Below, piece after piece: positions 1 through 9,061 of a DNA stretch of 64,000 nucleotides. The stretch is from the NCBI RefSeq assembly GCF_900172295.1, contig NZ_FWFL01000008.1:1-64000 (forward strand), written 5' to 3'. The position numbers were made by a program, and so were the translations under genes. Every line of letters begins with the position of its first letter. The first letter of the stretch is position 1. This DNA is from Roseovarius litorisediminis (lineage in GTDB: Bacteria; Pseudomonadota; Alphaproteobacteria; Rhodobacterales; Rhodobacteraceae). The notes beneath the pieces are model-generated. The model ran no database searches. It saw only the letters and a program-made list of their open reading frames with translations, and had not been told where the DNA came from.

Positions 1-74
1 TTTACTCACGAGCAAATTTCAAATTGAACCGAGCCGCCGCTCTTGCCGAGTGGCGGCAGCTTTGTTCCGCATAA

Positions 75-641
75 GTTCACGCGTTCCGCGGTAAACTGAG
101 ACTGGTTCGAATTAGTCTGACAGCTTCATCGCGAATTATTGCCGAGCAGAAGGCGACGATGATAATCGAGCGTCTGGACTATGACGAGGTCGCTGACCGC
201 TACGACGTCGATATCTTTACCGCCAATCAGACCGGTCAAGATTTCTCGCGCGCAAGCGCAAAGCTGAAGAACCACGTCTACAATTATGTTGTGACCGACT
301 CAGATGTAGAGAAGCGGTTCGTAGCAGACTTGGATACAAGCACAGAAGTGGTCGTATACGCGAAGCTTCCTCGCGGCTTTCTCATCCCAACGCCAGTTGG
401 AGATTATAACCCAGATTGGGCGATCTCTTTCAAGGATGGAGGCGTGAAACATATCTATTTCGTGGCTGAAACCAAAGGTTCAATGTCGACGATGAAACTG
501 CGCGAGATTGAGAAGACCAAGATCGAGTGCGCCAGAAAGTTCTTTGAAGAAATCAGTCAGAAGATTTCGCAAGACAAGGTGAAATACGAGGTCGTCACCG
601 ATTACGCGAAGTTGATGGATATTGTCGGTCGTGCGGCGTGA
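75..641 (+). pseudogene. C-terminal remnant of type III restriction enzyme (Res subunit)
   Basis: The frame encodes the C-terminal nuclease part of a type III restriction-modification Res subunit. The family-typical run around [23 protein letters not shown] and FVAETKGS is visible; D of NPDWA and the E and K of AETKG fit a PD-(D/E)XK active site. Full Res subunits are about 900-1000 residues with a helicase part; here only about 160-190 residues remain. The frame is closed by TAA at 72-74 and no helicase motif appears upstream in any frame, so the 5' part is missing in this window. An internal ATG at 159 could start a shorter product. The carboxyl end looks natural. No partner methylase is seen. 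I read it as a truncated island relic. Confidence 0.7.
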
Positions 642-1017
642 TGAGCCGCTTTCTCGTGCCCCTGGACGGCTCTGCGCAATCCTCGCAATTGAGCTTTACC
701 TCAACGCCTTTCTACTGGTGGACGGAACGCCTCCGGAGCAGGTCAGATCCCATTTCCACAACCTTGCCGCACGGGCGGAAAAGGCGATCGACAGTGGATT
801 GATCCTGCGAAAGCGTACTGCTGAGCACCTCCGGAAGATGACAGAAACCAGAGAGTATCTCATTTCTCGCTATGGACCGGAAATGACGTCGACACTGTCA
901 GAGCTCAATCGTCTCATGGCGACGCTGGAAGAGGTCTCGAAGAAAACCAGTATCCGGATAGGTCTTGTTCCGCACGGTGCTCCCAAGGACAACTGGCCGG
1001 AGAACCGTGATGGCTGA
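622..1017 (+). CDS. HEPN-like small protein, possibly truncated
   Basis: Hypothetical protein of about 130 residues that overlaps the end of the restriction remnant. The segment [11 protein letters not shown] followed by a G and a later HNLAAR resembles the second half of HEPN domains (small helical domains often found in toxins and defence proteins). The start is doubtful: TTG 622 or GTG 631 are the only in-frame choices and both lie inside the previous gene, so the first helix of the domain may be missing. The C-terminal half is helical and charged. No function is claimed; the defence context and the HEPN resemblance are inference. Confidence 0.4.
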   Translation: MSVVRRDEPLSRAPGRLCAILAIELYLNAFLLVDGTPPEQVRSHFHNLAARAEKAIDSGLILRKRTAEHLRKMTETREYLISRYGPEMTSTLSELNRLMATLEEVSKKTSIRIGLVPHGAPKDNWPENRDG

Positions 1018-1909
1018 TCCGCTCGACAACCCGACACTGCATCCTCGGGCTCTTACCGAACGAGAACGTGCCCCTGGGTTCAAATGGCACAGCTATGCTG
1101 GATCCCCCAGATCCTCACAGGCCTTCTGCCTGAGTGCCTTTGGAACGCTTCGTTCGGTGAGCGCCAGGGACCGGGTCCTTGAAGCTCTCTTTCGTCACGC
1201 CCTTCCCGGATTTCCACCACGACGTCGTCCGCGGCGCTGGTCGATCCTGCCAGAGGCCGAAAGCCCTGAGCTCCTATCCGAGTTGGGTGCTCAGCAAGCG
1301 ACCAGCATCGATGCTCTTTGCCTGTCGTCGGACGAGGTCGTTTGCATAGAATCCAAGTTCGCAACCGACGCCGAACACGGCTTTGGAGGGTGCAGTCAGT
1401 TTCCCAAGGCCTGCGCCGGTTTCCGTGGCCCAGGATCCGATATCGCCAAGCAGACTGACGCGTGGTGCCGCCTCGAAAACTGGGAGGGTCACCGGTCGCC
1501 TCGAGCCTACTGGAGCTTGGGAAAGCGATGGTTTCGGCCCGAGATTTTCAATCGCCAGACCGCGTCGGACGTCTGCGCACTTCGTGGGGCCAACTACCAG
1601 CTGATGAGAAATTTCCTGTTTGCCGCTTCCATCGCAGAGCGAGACAAGAAATCGCGTTTCGGCGTTCTGGCGATTGGCCCGCGCAAGTATGCGTCAGTAC
1701 TCGCTGAGCAGGTCGCAGCCTTTCGGAGAGACATACTCCTTCCGGACTTTCGGGATCTAATCGCCTTTGTCGACTACGAGGAGTATGCGGACATCCTCGA
1801 TGCGGCAAATGCTACCGATGCTGCAGAGCTCGCTGAATTCCTTCGAGAACGCATCCGCCATGTTGTCGGACGAGGCGACGCAAAGAGGCCCGCGCCAGCT
1901 TCGAATTGA
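1010..1909 (+). CDS. PD-(D/E)XK nuclease, PGN_0703-type putative restriction endonuclease
   Basis: Protein of 299 residues. The central segment has IDALCL followed by VVCIESKF, a D...ExK arrangement typical of PD-(D/E)XK nucleases. It is followed by a Cys/Gly-rich stretch (FGGCSQF, GPGSD, WCRLENW) and NYQLMRNFLFAA, a combination I associate with the PGN_0703 group of putative restriction endonucleases. ATG 1010 is preferred over an in-frame TTG at 965 because it forms a short overlap with the upstream stop. The gene ends about 200 bp before the tRNA-Ser. No methylase is adjacent, so cleavage specificity is unknown. It may be a solitary defence nuclease or part of a broken island. Confidence 0.6.
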   Translation: MADPLDNPTLHPRALTERERAPGFKWHSYAGSPRSSQAFCLSAFGTLRSVSARDRVLEALFRHALPGFPPRRRPRRWSILPEAESPELLSELGAQQATSIDALCLSSDEVVCIESKFATDAEHGFGGCSQFPKACAGFRGPGSDIAKQTDAWCRLENWEGHRSPRAYWSLGKRWFRPEIFNRQTASDVCALRGANYQLMRNFLFAASIAERDKKSRFGVLAIGPRKYASVLAEQVAAFRRDILLPDFRDLIAFVDYEEYADILDAANATDAAELAEFLRERIRHVVGRGDAKRPAPASN

Positions 1910-2106
1910 CCCAAAGTCAAGTCCAGCGCCCGCTGTCCCACATGAAAACCGTATCGCGCCAAATGCCAAACAGAGACTCGCGCCATTCTGGGCGACTATT
2001 TGGCCTGCATTTTCAAGTCTCTAGGGGTCGACGTGGTCTGCAAGCCACGGAAATCACGCGCCAATGCGCGCTACGCAAAATCGTTTAAAATCAATAGGTT
2101 AAGTGG

Positions 2107-2196
2107 TGGCGGAGGAGGTGGGATTCGAACCCACGGAGGACTTTCACCCTCGTCGGTTTTCAAGACCGGTGCATTCGACCACTCTGCCACTCCTCC
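2107..2196 (-). tRNA. tRNA-Ser (UGA)
   Basis: A 90-nt class II tRNA on the minus strand. The acceptor stem GGAGGAG pairs with CTCCTCC, the discriminator is G and CCA is encoded. The anticodon stem CCGGT/ACCGG encloses loop CTTGAAA with anticodon TGA, and a long variable arm is present as expected for serine. Its 3' end points toward the restriction debris at 1-1.9 kb, the usual side for island integration. Confidence 0.95.
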
Positions 2197-2400
2197 GACG
2201 TGACTTCCCTATAAGGTCTTTTTCGATTCTGGAAGACGTTGTTTTCTGGGGAATTCCGCTTAATCGCCACGTGCAGACTTTTCTTGCTGCAGACATGGCG
2301 CTAGACTGCGCCCGTGTGGCCATGCCGCATGTACGAGCACAACGTCCGGAGTAACCGGCAGACCGCGCGGAATGTCGCGCAGACAGGCGAGGGGCCAGGT

Positions 2401-3324
2401 ATGAAAATCCAACTGACAGGCAAGCGATGGGGATGGCGCAATGTCGTCTTTTTCAGTGCCGGTATGATGGTTTTGAGTGGATGTGACGAGACCGGCCAAA
2501 TCAGCAACCCGTTCAAGGCCGCGCCTAAATCATCCGTGGCCGAGACCGAAGCAAGTGGAAACGCGGCGCGCGCGAATGGCAGACAGGTTGAACGGGATGT
2601 CGAGGCGCCAAACGTTTTCAACGTAACTGATATGGGATTGTGGGACGGACGGCCTTCGCTTGGTGGTGTCTGGGTGGCTCATCCTGACGTAAAAGACCCC
2701 GAACGCGTGATCATCCGCAACACCGAAAACTCTCAATCCGTCATCGGCGCGCTGTTCCGCCGCGAACGTGAAAACCCTGGGCCGATCATGCAGGTGTCAT
2801 CCGACGCGGCCGAAGCGCTTGGGATGCTCGCCGGTTCACCTGCCCGTCTGAGCGTGGTGGCGCTGCGCCGTGAAGAGATCGCGGTGGAGCCCGAAGCATT
2901 GCCAGAGGCAGCCACTGCAACAACCGAGGAACTTGCCGAACCGACCGAAATAGAAGCCACACCCCTTGACCCGATAGCCGGGGCGGCAGCTGCCATTGAG
3001 GCCGCTGAAATTGAAACCGCAACCGCAACCGCGGCTGCCCCGCAAGCGGCACCCAAGCCCAAACCTGCTGTCCAACCACAGCCTTCGTCGCTGGAGAAAC
3101 CCTTTATTCAGATCGGAATTTTCAGTGTCGAGCAGAACGCTGAAAACACCGCCACTGCCATGCGTCAGGCGGGTATGGTGCCGACGGTCAAGGAACAAAG
3201 CTCGCAGGGAAAGAAATTCTGGCGGGTGATTGTTGGGCCAGCGGCCGATGTTTCAGAGCGCACGATACTGCTGAAAAAGATAAAAGGCGTCGGATTTGAT
3301 GATGCCTATCCTGTAACAAACTAG
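2401..3324 (+). CDS. SPOR-domain lipoprotein
   Basis: Protein of 307 residues. The N-terminus has a basic start, a hydrophobic stretch and a lipobox ending LSGC with Cys28, so it is probably a lipoprotein. The middle (about 170-230) is rich in Ala, Pro and Glu, a low-complexity linker. The C-terminal 73 residues (235-307) form a SPOR domain beginning FIQIGIFS, which in known cases binds denuded septal peptidoglycan glycans. ATG 2401 is chosen over an in-frame upstream start because it begins the signal sequence. It lies 10 bp before the D,D-carboxypeptidase gene, consistent with a shared role in cell-wall work during division. A fusion resembling the RlpA family is possible but no catalytic RlpA domain is seen. 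Confidence 0.85.
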   Translation: MKIQLTGKRWGWRNVVFFSAGMMVLSGCDETGQISNPFKAAPKSSVAETEASGNAARANGRQVERDVEAPNVFNVTDMGLWDGRPSLGGVWVAHPDVKDPERVIIRNTENSQSVIGALFRRERENPGPIMQVSSDAAEALGMLAGSPARLSVVALRREEIAVEPEALPEAATATTEELAEPTEIEATPLDPIAGAAAAIEAAEIETATATAAAPQAAPKPKPAVQPQPSSLEKPFIQIGIFSVEQNAENTATAMRQAGMVPTVKEQSSQGKKFWRVIVGPAADVSERTILLKKIKGVGFDDAYPVTN

Positions 3325-3334
3325 GCCAGACGCC

Positions 3335-4501
3335 ATGATACGGATTTTTCGTTTTCTGCCTTCGGTTTTGCTGCTGACTCTGCTGGCAGCACCTGCCAGT
3401 GCCTTTGACACAAGGGCCAAGGCCGCCTTTGTCATGGACATCACGACCGGAACCGTGCTGTTGAACAAAAACGCGGATACCCCGCTGCCACCTGCATCAA
3501 TGTCCAAGCTGATGACGCTGTATGTTGCATTCGAGGCAATTCGCGACGGGCGTTTGTCACTGGAAGAGCGCCTTCCGGTATCAAGCCACGCCATGAGCTA
3601 TGGCGGCTCGACGATGTTCCTGGACACGACCGACAGGATACGGGTCGAGGATTTGTTGCGTGGGATCATCGTTTTGTCGGGTAACGATGCCTGTGCAGTG
3701 ATCGCCGAAGCGCTAAGCCCGGATGGAACCGAGGCAGGTTTCGCCCGGTTCATGACGCAGCGGGCCCAGCAAATGGGGATGACCAACTCAACCTTTGCCA
3801 ATTCAAACGGCTGGCCTGCCGCGGGCCATATGATGAGCATGCGAGATCTGGCCCTGCTGGCCCGCCATCTGATCGAGGATTTCCCCGAGTTTTATCCGAT
3901 GTTCGGCGAAACCGAGTTTGCATTTGACGGGCGTGCGCCGCAGAATACGCAAAATCGCAATCCCCTGCTGAAACTGGGGATTGGGGCGGACGGGCTAAAG
4001 ACCGGGCATACGACGAAAGCGGGCTATGGTCTTGTAGGGTCGGCCAAGCAGGCGGATCGTCGGATTGTGTTTGTTCTTTCCGGTCTTGATTCTGGGCAGG
4101 CCCGTGCTGAAGAGGCCGAGGCGATTGTCAGTTGGGCCTTTCGCCAGTTTGTCGAAAAATCCATTGTGACTGCGGGTACCGAAGTGGCCCGCGCCGATGT
4201 CTGGATGGGCAGTGTGAACAGTGTCGGTCTGACCCCGGCCAAGGACATCACCACATTGGTGCCGGTTCTGGGTGGTGATCAGGTAAAGGCGGAAGTGGTC
4301 TATAGCGGCCCTCTTCGCGCACCAATCGCAAGAGGGGATCAACTGGCTGAACTGGTCTTTGCCCCCGAAGGCCTGCCGGAATCCCGTGTACCGCTGGTTG
4401 CAGCCGAAGATGTGGCCAAAGGTGGCTTCCTGGCCCGCCTGCGAACAGTGTCGGGACTGCTGCTGACACGGCTGCAGCAGGGGCCCGAGGGTGCGCTTTG
4501 A
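3335..4501 (+). CDS. D-alanyl-D-alanine carboxypeptidase (PBP5/6 family)
   Basis: Protein of 388 residues with a cleavable signal peptide ending near ASA-F (residues 21-24). Penicillin-binding motifs are intact: SMSK at 55-58 (nucleophile Ser55), SGN at 115-117 and KTG at 222-224. The family removes the terminal D-Ala from peptidoglycan pentapeptides in the periplasm. A C-terminal beta domain follows and the tail has a mildly amphipathic helix (LARLRTVSGLLLTRL), the usual membrane anchor. It follows the SPOR lipoprotein by 10 bp and overlaps tmk by 4 bp, so it is in the same operon. Confidence 0.93.
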   Translation: MIRIFRFLPSVLLLTLLAAPASAFDTRAKAAFVMDITTGTVLLNKNADTPLPPASMSKLMTLYVAFEAIRDGRLSLEERLPVSSHAMSYGGSTMFLDTTDRIRVEDLLRGIIVLSGNDACAVIAEALSPDGTEAGFARFMTQRAQQMGMTNSTFANSNGWPAAGHMMSMRDLALLARHLIEDFPEFYPMFGETEFAFDGRAPQNTQNRNPLLKLGIGADGLKTGHTTKAGYGLVGSAKQADRRIVFVLSGLDSGQARAEEAEAIVSWAFRQFVEKSIVTAGTEVARADVWMGSVNSVGLTPAKDITTLVPVLGGDQVKAEVVYSGPLRAPIARGDQLAELVFAPEGLPESRVPLVAAEDVAKGGFLARLRTVSGLLLTRLQQGPEGAL

Positions 4502-5124
4502 CGGCGCAGGGTGTGTTCATCAGTTTTGAAGGAATCGACGGGTCAGGCAAATCAACGCAGGCGCGTCTGCTGGCGGAACATTTGCGCGGTCTGGGGCATC
4601 AGATTGTCCTGACGCGCGAACCGGGCGGCAGCCCCGGGGCCGAGGAAATCCGACGGCTGGTCCTTGAGGGCGATCCCAACCGCTGGTCAGCTGAAACCGA
4701 AATACTGCTTTTTACCGCAGCGCGCCGCGATCATCTGGAACGAACGATCACCCCCGCGCTAGAAGCTGGAAAAACCGTGATCTGCGACCGGTTTGCCGAC
4801 AGTACCCGGATGTATCAGGGCCTCAGCAGGGGCGATTTAAGGGCAGTTGTTGATAAACTGCACGCGCTGATGATCAAACAGGAACCAGACCTGACTATTC
4901 TGATCGACATGGACCCCGGAACCGGCCTTAGCCGGGCGTTGTCGCGGGGCACTGGCGAAGAGCGGTTTGAATCCTTTGGCGAAAGCCTGCAGCAAAAAAT
5001 GCGGCAGGGGTTTCTTGATCTGGCTGCCGAATTTAACGAACGGTTCACTACAATCGACGGGAACCGCGAGATTGATGTCGTTGCAAGCGCCGTGCAACAG
5101 ATCGTGGCGGAGCGTTTTCCATGA
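4498..5124 (+). CDS. tmk: Thymidylate kinase
   Basis: Protein of 208 residues, normal length for dTMP kinase, which makes dTDP from dTMP in dTTP synthesis. Walker A GIDGSGKST lies at 12-20, the DRF motif of the thymidine site at 97-99, and a LID segment RGTGEERFES near 160. The start is TTG at 4498, overlapping the previous stop (TTGA); a GTG at 4513 is an alternative but would cut into the first strand. It overlaps holB by ATGA, so translation is likely coupled. Confidence 0.95.
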   Translation: MTAQGVFISFEGIDGSGKSTQARLLAEHLRGLGHQIVLTREPGGSPGAEEIRRLVLEGDPNRWSAETEILLFTAARRDHLERTITPALEAGKTVICDRFADSTRMYQGLSRGDLRAVVDKLHALMIKQEPDLTILIDMDPGTGLSRALSRGTGEERFESFGESLQQKMRQGFLDLAAEFNERFTTIDGNREIDVVASAVQQIVAERFP

Positions 5125-6242
5125 GCGCTGACGACGCCCCAAGGCCCGACTGCGTAGACGGCGCACCGCACCCGCGCGAAACACCGCAACTGATGGGGCA
5201 AGGTACAGCCGAAGCAGCTTTTCTTGAGGTCTACAACGCCGGCCGGATGCACCATGGCTGGTTGATTGCCGGCCCCCTTGGGGTGGGCAAGGCGACGCTG
5301 GCATGGCGCATTGCCCGGTTCCTGCTGGCCACGCCCGAGACCAATGAAGGCGGGCTTTTTGGCGATGCGCCGCTGCCTGCATCACTTGATATCGGCCCCG
5401 ATCACCCGGTGTCGCGGCGCCTGCTGGCGGGTTCGGATCCGGGGCTTTTTCACATCACCCGTTCCGTGAACGAGAAAACCAGCCGCCTGCGCGATAAAAT
5501 TGTGGCCGAAGATGTGCGCAACCTGAATCACTTCCTGCATTTCAGCGCGACGGATGGCGGACGGCGTGTAGTGATTATCGACAGTGCCGATGAAATGAAC
5601 ACTCAGGCCGCGAACGCGCTGTTGAAAATGCTAGAAGAGCCGCCCGCGCGAACGTTCCTGCTGCTGGTCAGCCATCAGCCCTCGCGCCTGTTGCCGACCA
5701 TTCGCTCGCGCTGCCGCGAGTTGCGGCTGCCGCCTTTGGGGGCCCGGGACATGGCGCAGGCTCTGACACAAGCAGGGATTGATCCGGGACAGGATACCGC
5801 AGCGCTGGCCGAACTGTCAGGCGGTTCGGTGGGCGAGGCGGTGCGGCTGATCAATCTTGGCGGGCTCAGGATGTACGCCGAGCTGGTGGGCCTTTACGAT
5901 ACACTGCCGCGGCTTGACCGGCCTCGCGCGCTCAAGCTGGCCGAAGCAGCCGCGACACGCGGAGCTGAAGAAAAGCTGGATCTGCTGCTGGGTCTCAATG
6001 ATCTGTTGCTGGCGCGGCTGGCACGGGCGGGCGCGATTGGCTCTGCACCTGTGACCGAAGCCGCTCCGGGCGAGGCGCAGATGCTAACCCGGCTGGCGCC
6101 TACACCTGAAAAAGGCCGGGCCTGGGCCGATTGCGCACAAGAGATCGGCGCGCGCGCGCGCCATGGGCGGTCGGTCAACCTTGACCCTGCCGTGCTGGTG
6201 CTGGATACGGTGTTCAAGATCCAGCAAACCGCTGCGGGGTGA
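5121..6242 (+). CDS. holB: DNA polymerase III subunit delta prime
   Basis: Protein of 373 residues, an AAA+ clamp-loader subunit. The P-loop region GPLGVGKAT is at 51-59. The segment MNTQAANALLKMLEEPP and the sensor-like TIRSRCREL (family SRC arginine-finger motif) are clear. Delta prime helps load the beta clamp during replication. The P-loop ends KAT rather than KTT/KS, fitting the fact that delta prime is usually not an active ATPase. The tmk-holB-TatD-metallo-hydrolase order is common in alphaproteobacteria. Confidence 0.92.
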   Translation: MSADDAPRPDCVDGAPHPRETPQLMGQGTAEAAFLEVYNAGRMHHGWLIAGPLGVGKATLAWRIARFLLATPETNEGGLFGDAPLPASLDIGPDHPVSRRLLAGSDPGLFHITRSVNEKTSRLRDKIVAEDVRNLNHFLHFSATDGGRRVVIIDSADEMNTQAANALLKMLEEPPARTFLLLVSHQPSRLLPTIRSRCRELRLPPLGARDMAQALTQAGIDPGQDTAALAELSGGSVGEAVRLINLGGLRMYAELVGLYDTLPRLDRPRALKLAEAAATRGAEEKLDLLLGLNDLLLARLARAGAIGSAPVTEAAPGEAQMLTRLAPTPEKGRAWADCAQEIGARARHGRSVNLDPAVLVLDTVFKIQQTAAG

Positions 6243-6261
6243 TCCCCGCACCAGGAAGACC

Positions 6262-7053
6262 ATGACAGACGCAATTCAGATCACCGACAGCCATTGCCAC
6301 CTGGACTTTTCCGATTTCGACGAAGAGCGCGATCAAGTGATCGAAAGAGCATTGCAGGCAGGCGTCACCCGCATGGTCACGATCTGCACCAAGCTGCGGC
6401 TGGAACCTCAGGTCAGGTCGATCGCCGAGCGCTACGCGCCGGTTTTCTATGCTGCAGGCACACATCCGATGTCCGCCGCAGATGAACCGATGGCAACGGT
6501 GGATGAATTGGTCCAGCTGGCCGAACACCCCAAATTTGTGGGCATCGGCGAAACAGGTCTCGACTACCACTATACCGGCGAAAGCGCTGAGGTTCAGCAA
6601 CAAAGCCTGCGGATTCATATCGAGGCCGCGCGCCAGACCAAGCTGCCGCTGATCATCCACGCCCGCGCAGCCGATGAGGATATTGCTCGCATCCTGTGTG
6701 AAGAACATGCCAAAGGCGCCTATACATGTGTCATGCACTGCTTTTCATCCGGATCCGCACTGGCGAAAACAGCGGTCGATCTGGGCTTTTACCTGTCGAT
6801 GTCGGGCATTGCAGCATTTCCCAAAAGCCAGGAAATACGCGACATTTTTGCTGCAGCCCCGGTGGAACGGATCCTGGTGGAAACCGACGCGCCTTATCTT
6901 GCGCCGCCGCCCTTTCGCGGCAAACGGAACGAGCCTTCGTATACCGTGCACACTGCCAAGGTAGGTGCCGAGGTTTTTGGCATGGAGTGGTCCGAATTCG
7001 CCGCACAGACCCAGGCGAATTTTGATCGCCTTTTCTGGAAGGCGGCTGCGTGA
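6262..7053 (+). CDS. TatD-family metal-dependent deoxyribonuclease
   Basis: Protein of 263 residues. Metal ligands of the TatD/YcfH TIM barrel are present: H11-x-H13 in DSHCHLDF, Glu in GIGETGLDY, His in LIIHAR, His in VMHCFSS and Asp in VETDAPYL. The family acts as 3'-5' DNase or DNA-end processing enzyme. ATG 6262, 19 bp after holB, is chosen over an overlapping upstream frame because the family begins right at the HxH strand. The stop overlaps the next start (TGATG). Confidence 0.9.
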   Translation: MTDAIQITDSHCHLDFSDFDEERDQVIERALQAGVTRMVTICTKLRLEPQVRSIAERYAPVFYAAGTHPMSAADEPMATVDELVQLAEHPKFVGIGETGLDYHYTGESAEVQQQSLRIHIEAARQTKLPLIIHARAADEDIARILCEEHAKGAYTCVMHCFSSGSALAKTAVDLGFYLSMSGIAAFPKSQEIRDIFAAAPVERILVETDAPYLAPPPFRGKRNEPSYTVHTAKVGAEVFGMEWSEFAAQTQANFDRLFWKAAA

Positions 7054-7850
7054 TGGGCGAACTGCGCTTTACCATTCTGGGCTGCGGCTCTTCCGGCGGG
7101 GTACCCCGGTTGGGTGGGCATTGGGGTGATTGTGACCCCGAAAACCCCAGAAACCGCCGTCGCCGTTGCTCGATGCTGATCGAGCGCAAAACCGATCAGG
7201 GCATAACCCGGGTCCTGATCGACGCCTCGCCTGATCTGCGCGCCCAGCTTCTGGATGCGGGCGTAGGAGAGCTGGATGCCGTCGCTTTCACACATGCCCA
7301 TGCGGATCATGTGCACGGGCTGGATGATCTGCGGATGATCGTTTTCAACATGAAACGACGGCTGCCTGTCTGGGCCGACGGCGATACGCAGAACGCGCTG
7401 TATAACCGGTTTGGCTATGCCTTTATCCAACCCGAAGATTCGCCCTATCCGCCGATTCTTGACATGCACACGATCACCGGCGATGTCGTGATTCAAGGCA
7501 CCGGGGGCGCGATCACGCTGACACCGTTTCAGGTTAATCACGGCGCGATTGACGCACTTGGGTTCAAGGTGGGCAGCTTGGCCTATTTGCCGGATGTGGC
7601 GCAAATTCCCGAAGATGTCTGGCCGGTTCTGCAGGGCCTTGATTGCTTTGTGCTTGATGCATTGCGCCGCACTCCGCATCCGACCCATGCGCATCTGGAA
7701 CGCTCATTGGAATGGATTGAACGTGCCGCACCCCGCCGCGGTGTTCTGACCAATATGCATATCGACATGGACTATCAGACCCTTGTCGATGAGACCCCCG
7801 ATCACATCACTCCTGCCTTTGATGGCATGACCATCACCTATCAGGTCTAG
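7053..7850 (+). CDS. MBL-fold metallo-hydrolase (PhnP-like)
   Basis: Protein of 265 residues. The N-terminus ILGCGSSGGVPRLG and the zinc motif HAHADH at 81-86 are typical of the PhnP/RNase Z-like branch of the metallo-beta-lactamase fold. A Cys/Asp-containing segment near 26-40 (DCDPENPRNRRRRCS) is also usual for this branch and may hold an additional metal. The physiological substrate is not known from sequence; PhnP itself is a cyclic phosphodiesterase, but no phn genes are nearby. Start ATG 7053 overlaps the TatD stop; a GTG three bases earlier is possible. Confidence 0.85.
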   Translation: MGELRFTILGCGSSGGVPRLGGHWGDCDPENPRNRRRRCSMLIERKTDQGITRVLIDASPDLRAQLLDAGVGELDAVAFTHAHADHVHGLDDLRMIVFNMKRRLPVWADGDTQNALYNRFGYAFIQPEDSPYPPILDMHTITGDVVIQGTGGAITLTPFQVNHGAIDALGFKVGSLAYLPDVAQIPEDVWPVLQGLDCFVLDALRRTPHPTHAHLERSLEWIERAAPRRGVLTNMHIDMDYQTLVDETPDHITPAFDGMTITYQV

Positions 7851-7854
7851 AGGC

Positions 7855-8784
7855 GTGCAGGCCCTGCTAGAGGTTATTCTGCCGGTCTTTGTGGTGATCG
7901 GATTTGGCTATCTTGCCGTCTGGCGTGGCTGGTTTTCTGACGCGGGCGTCGATGGGTTGATGAATTTCACCCAGAAATTCGCTATCCCCTGCCTGTTGTT
8001 CACCGCTATTTCGCGGCTGGATCTGGGGCAAAGCTTTGACTGGCGGCTTTTGATCAGCTTTTACACCGGGGCCCTTTCGGGTTTTATGCTGGGGCTTTTT
8101 GGCGCGCGTTTCCTGTTCGGGCGGCCCTGGGAAGATTCGGTTGCCATCGGGTTTTGCTGCCTGTTTTCCAACTCAGTCTTGCTGGGTCTGCCGATCACCG
8201 AACGCGCCTATGGCACCGGTGCGCTGACCGCAAACTATGCCATCATCGCCCTGCATTCACCGTTTTGCTACGGCGTTGGCATAACCGTGATGGAGATCAC
8301 AAAGGCGCGCGGCACCGCGGGGCCGGCGTTGGCGTTAAAAGTGCTCAAGGCGATGTTTTCGAACGCGTTGATCATGGGAATCGCGGCAGGGTTTGTCGTC
8401 AATTTGACGGGTATCGCCCTGCCGGGACCCTTGAATGACGGGTTGGATCTGATGGTGCGTGCGGCCCTTCCTGCGGCCCTTTTCGGCCTTGGCGGAGTCC
8501 TGGTGCGTTACCGGCCCGAGGGGGATTTTCGGATCATCCTCTATGTTTGTGCCGTGGCTCTGGTCGCCCATCCCTTGATCACACGCAGCCTTGGGGGGGC
8601 GCTAGATCTGTCTGATCCGGCCCTGCGCTCGGCGGTACTGACGGCAGCGATGGCACCGGGGATCAACACCTATATTTTTGCCAATATGTATGGCCACGCG
8701 CGCCGCGTGGCGGCGTCAGGCGTGCTGATCGGGACCGCAGTTTCGATCCTGACCGTCTGGATGTGGCTGGGCAGTTTGCCCTGA
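7855..8784 (+). CDS. AEC-family transporter
   Basis: Integral membrane protein of 309 residues with about ten hydrophobic segments arranged as two five-helix halves, matching the auxin efflux carrier (AEC) family. The N-terminus LPVFVVIGFGYLAVWRG and the later APGINTYIFANMYG segment are family-like. Members export or import organic anions; no substrate can be named here. The start is GTG 7855, four bases after the hydrolase stop, so it is the last gene of the run that begins at the SPOR lipoprotein. Confidence 0.85.
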   Translation: MQALLEVILPVFVVIGFGYLAVWRGWFSDAGVDGLMNFTQKFAIPCLLFTAISRLDLGQSFDWRLLISFYTGALSGFMLGLFGARFLFGRPWEDSVAIGFCCLFSNSVLLGLPITERAYGTGALTANYAIIALHSPFCYGVGITVMEITKARGTAGPALALKVLKAMFSNALIMGIAAGFVVNLTGIALPGPLNDGLDLMVRAALPAALFGLGGVLVRYRPEGDFRIILYVCAVALVAHPLITRSLGGALDLSDPALRSAVLTAAMAPGINTYIFANMYGHARRVAASGVLIGTAVSILTVWMWLGSLP

Positions 8785-8941
8785 CACAGGGCCAAACCGG
8801 ACCGTAAGAAATCCACTATAGCGCCACGCCTTTAACCTTAGATATCAAATGCTAGCTGCGTTGCGATATCGGGGACCCATATTGCGGCCGATTTTGTTTT
8901 GAACGTCGGAAATTATGATGCTGACGATAAACTCTGGCAGA

Positions 8942-8969
8942 ATTGCTGCTTGGAAAATTCAGCAGCAAT
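8942..8969. repeat. Perfect 9-bp stem-loop in the AEC-VanZ spacer
   Basis: ATTGCTGCT and AGCAGCAAT form a perfect dyad around a 10-nt loop. It is the only clear structure in the 277-bp spacer. There is no T run after it, so a terminator role is uncertain. Confidence 0.35.
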
Positions 8970-9061
8970 CACCTGAGGTTGGCAAAACCAAACCCCTGGT
9001 TGCCTCCTTCCCCGAAACATGGTTTCTCACAAAGGCCCGGCATCCCCAATCACTGGCCCAA

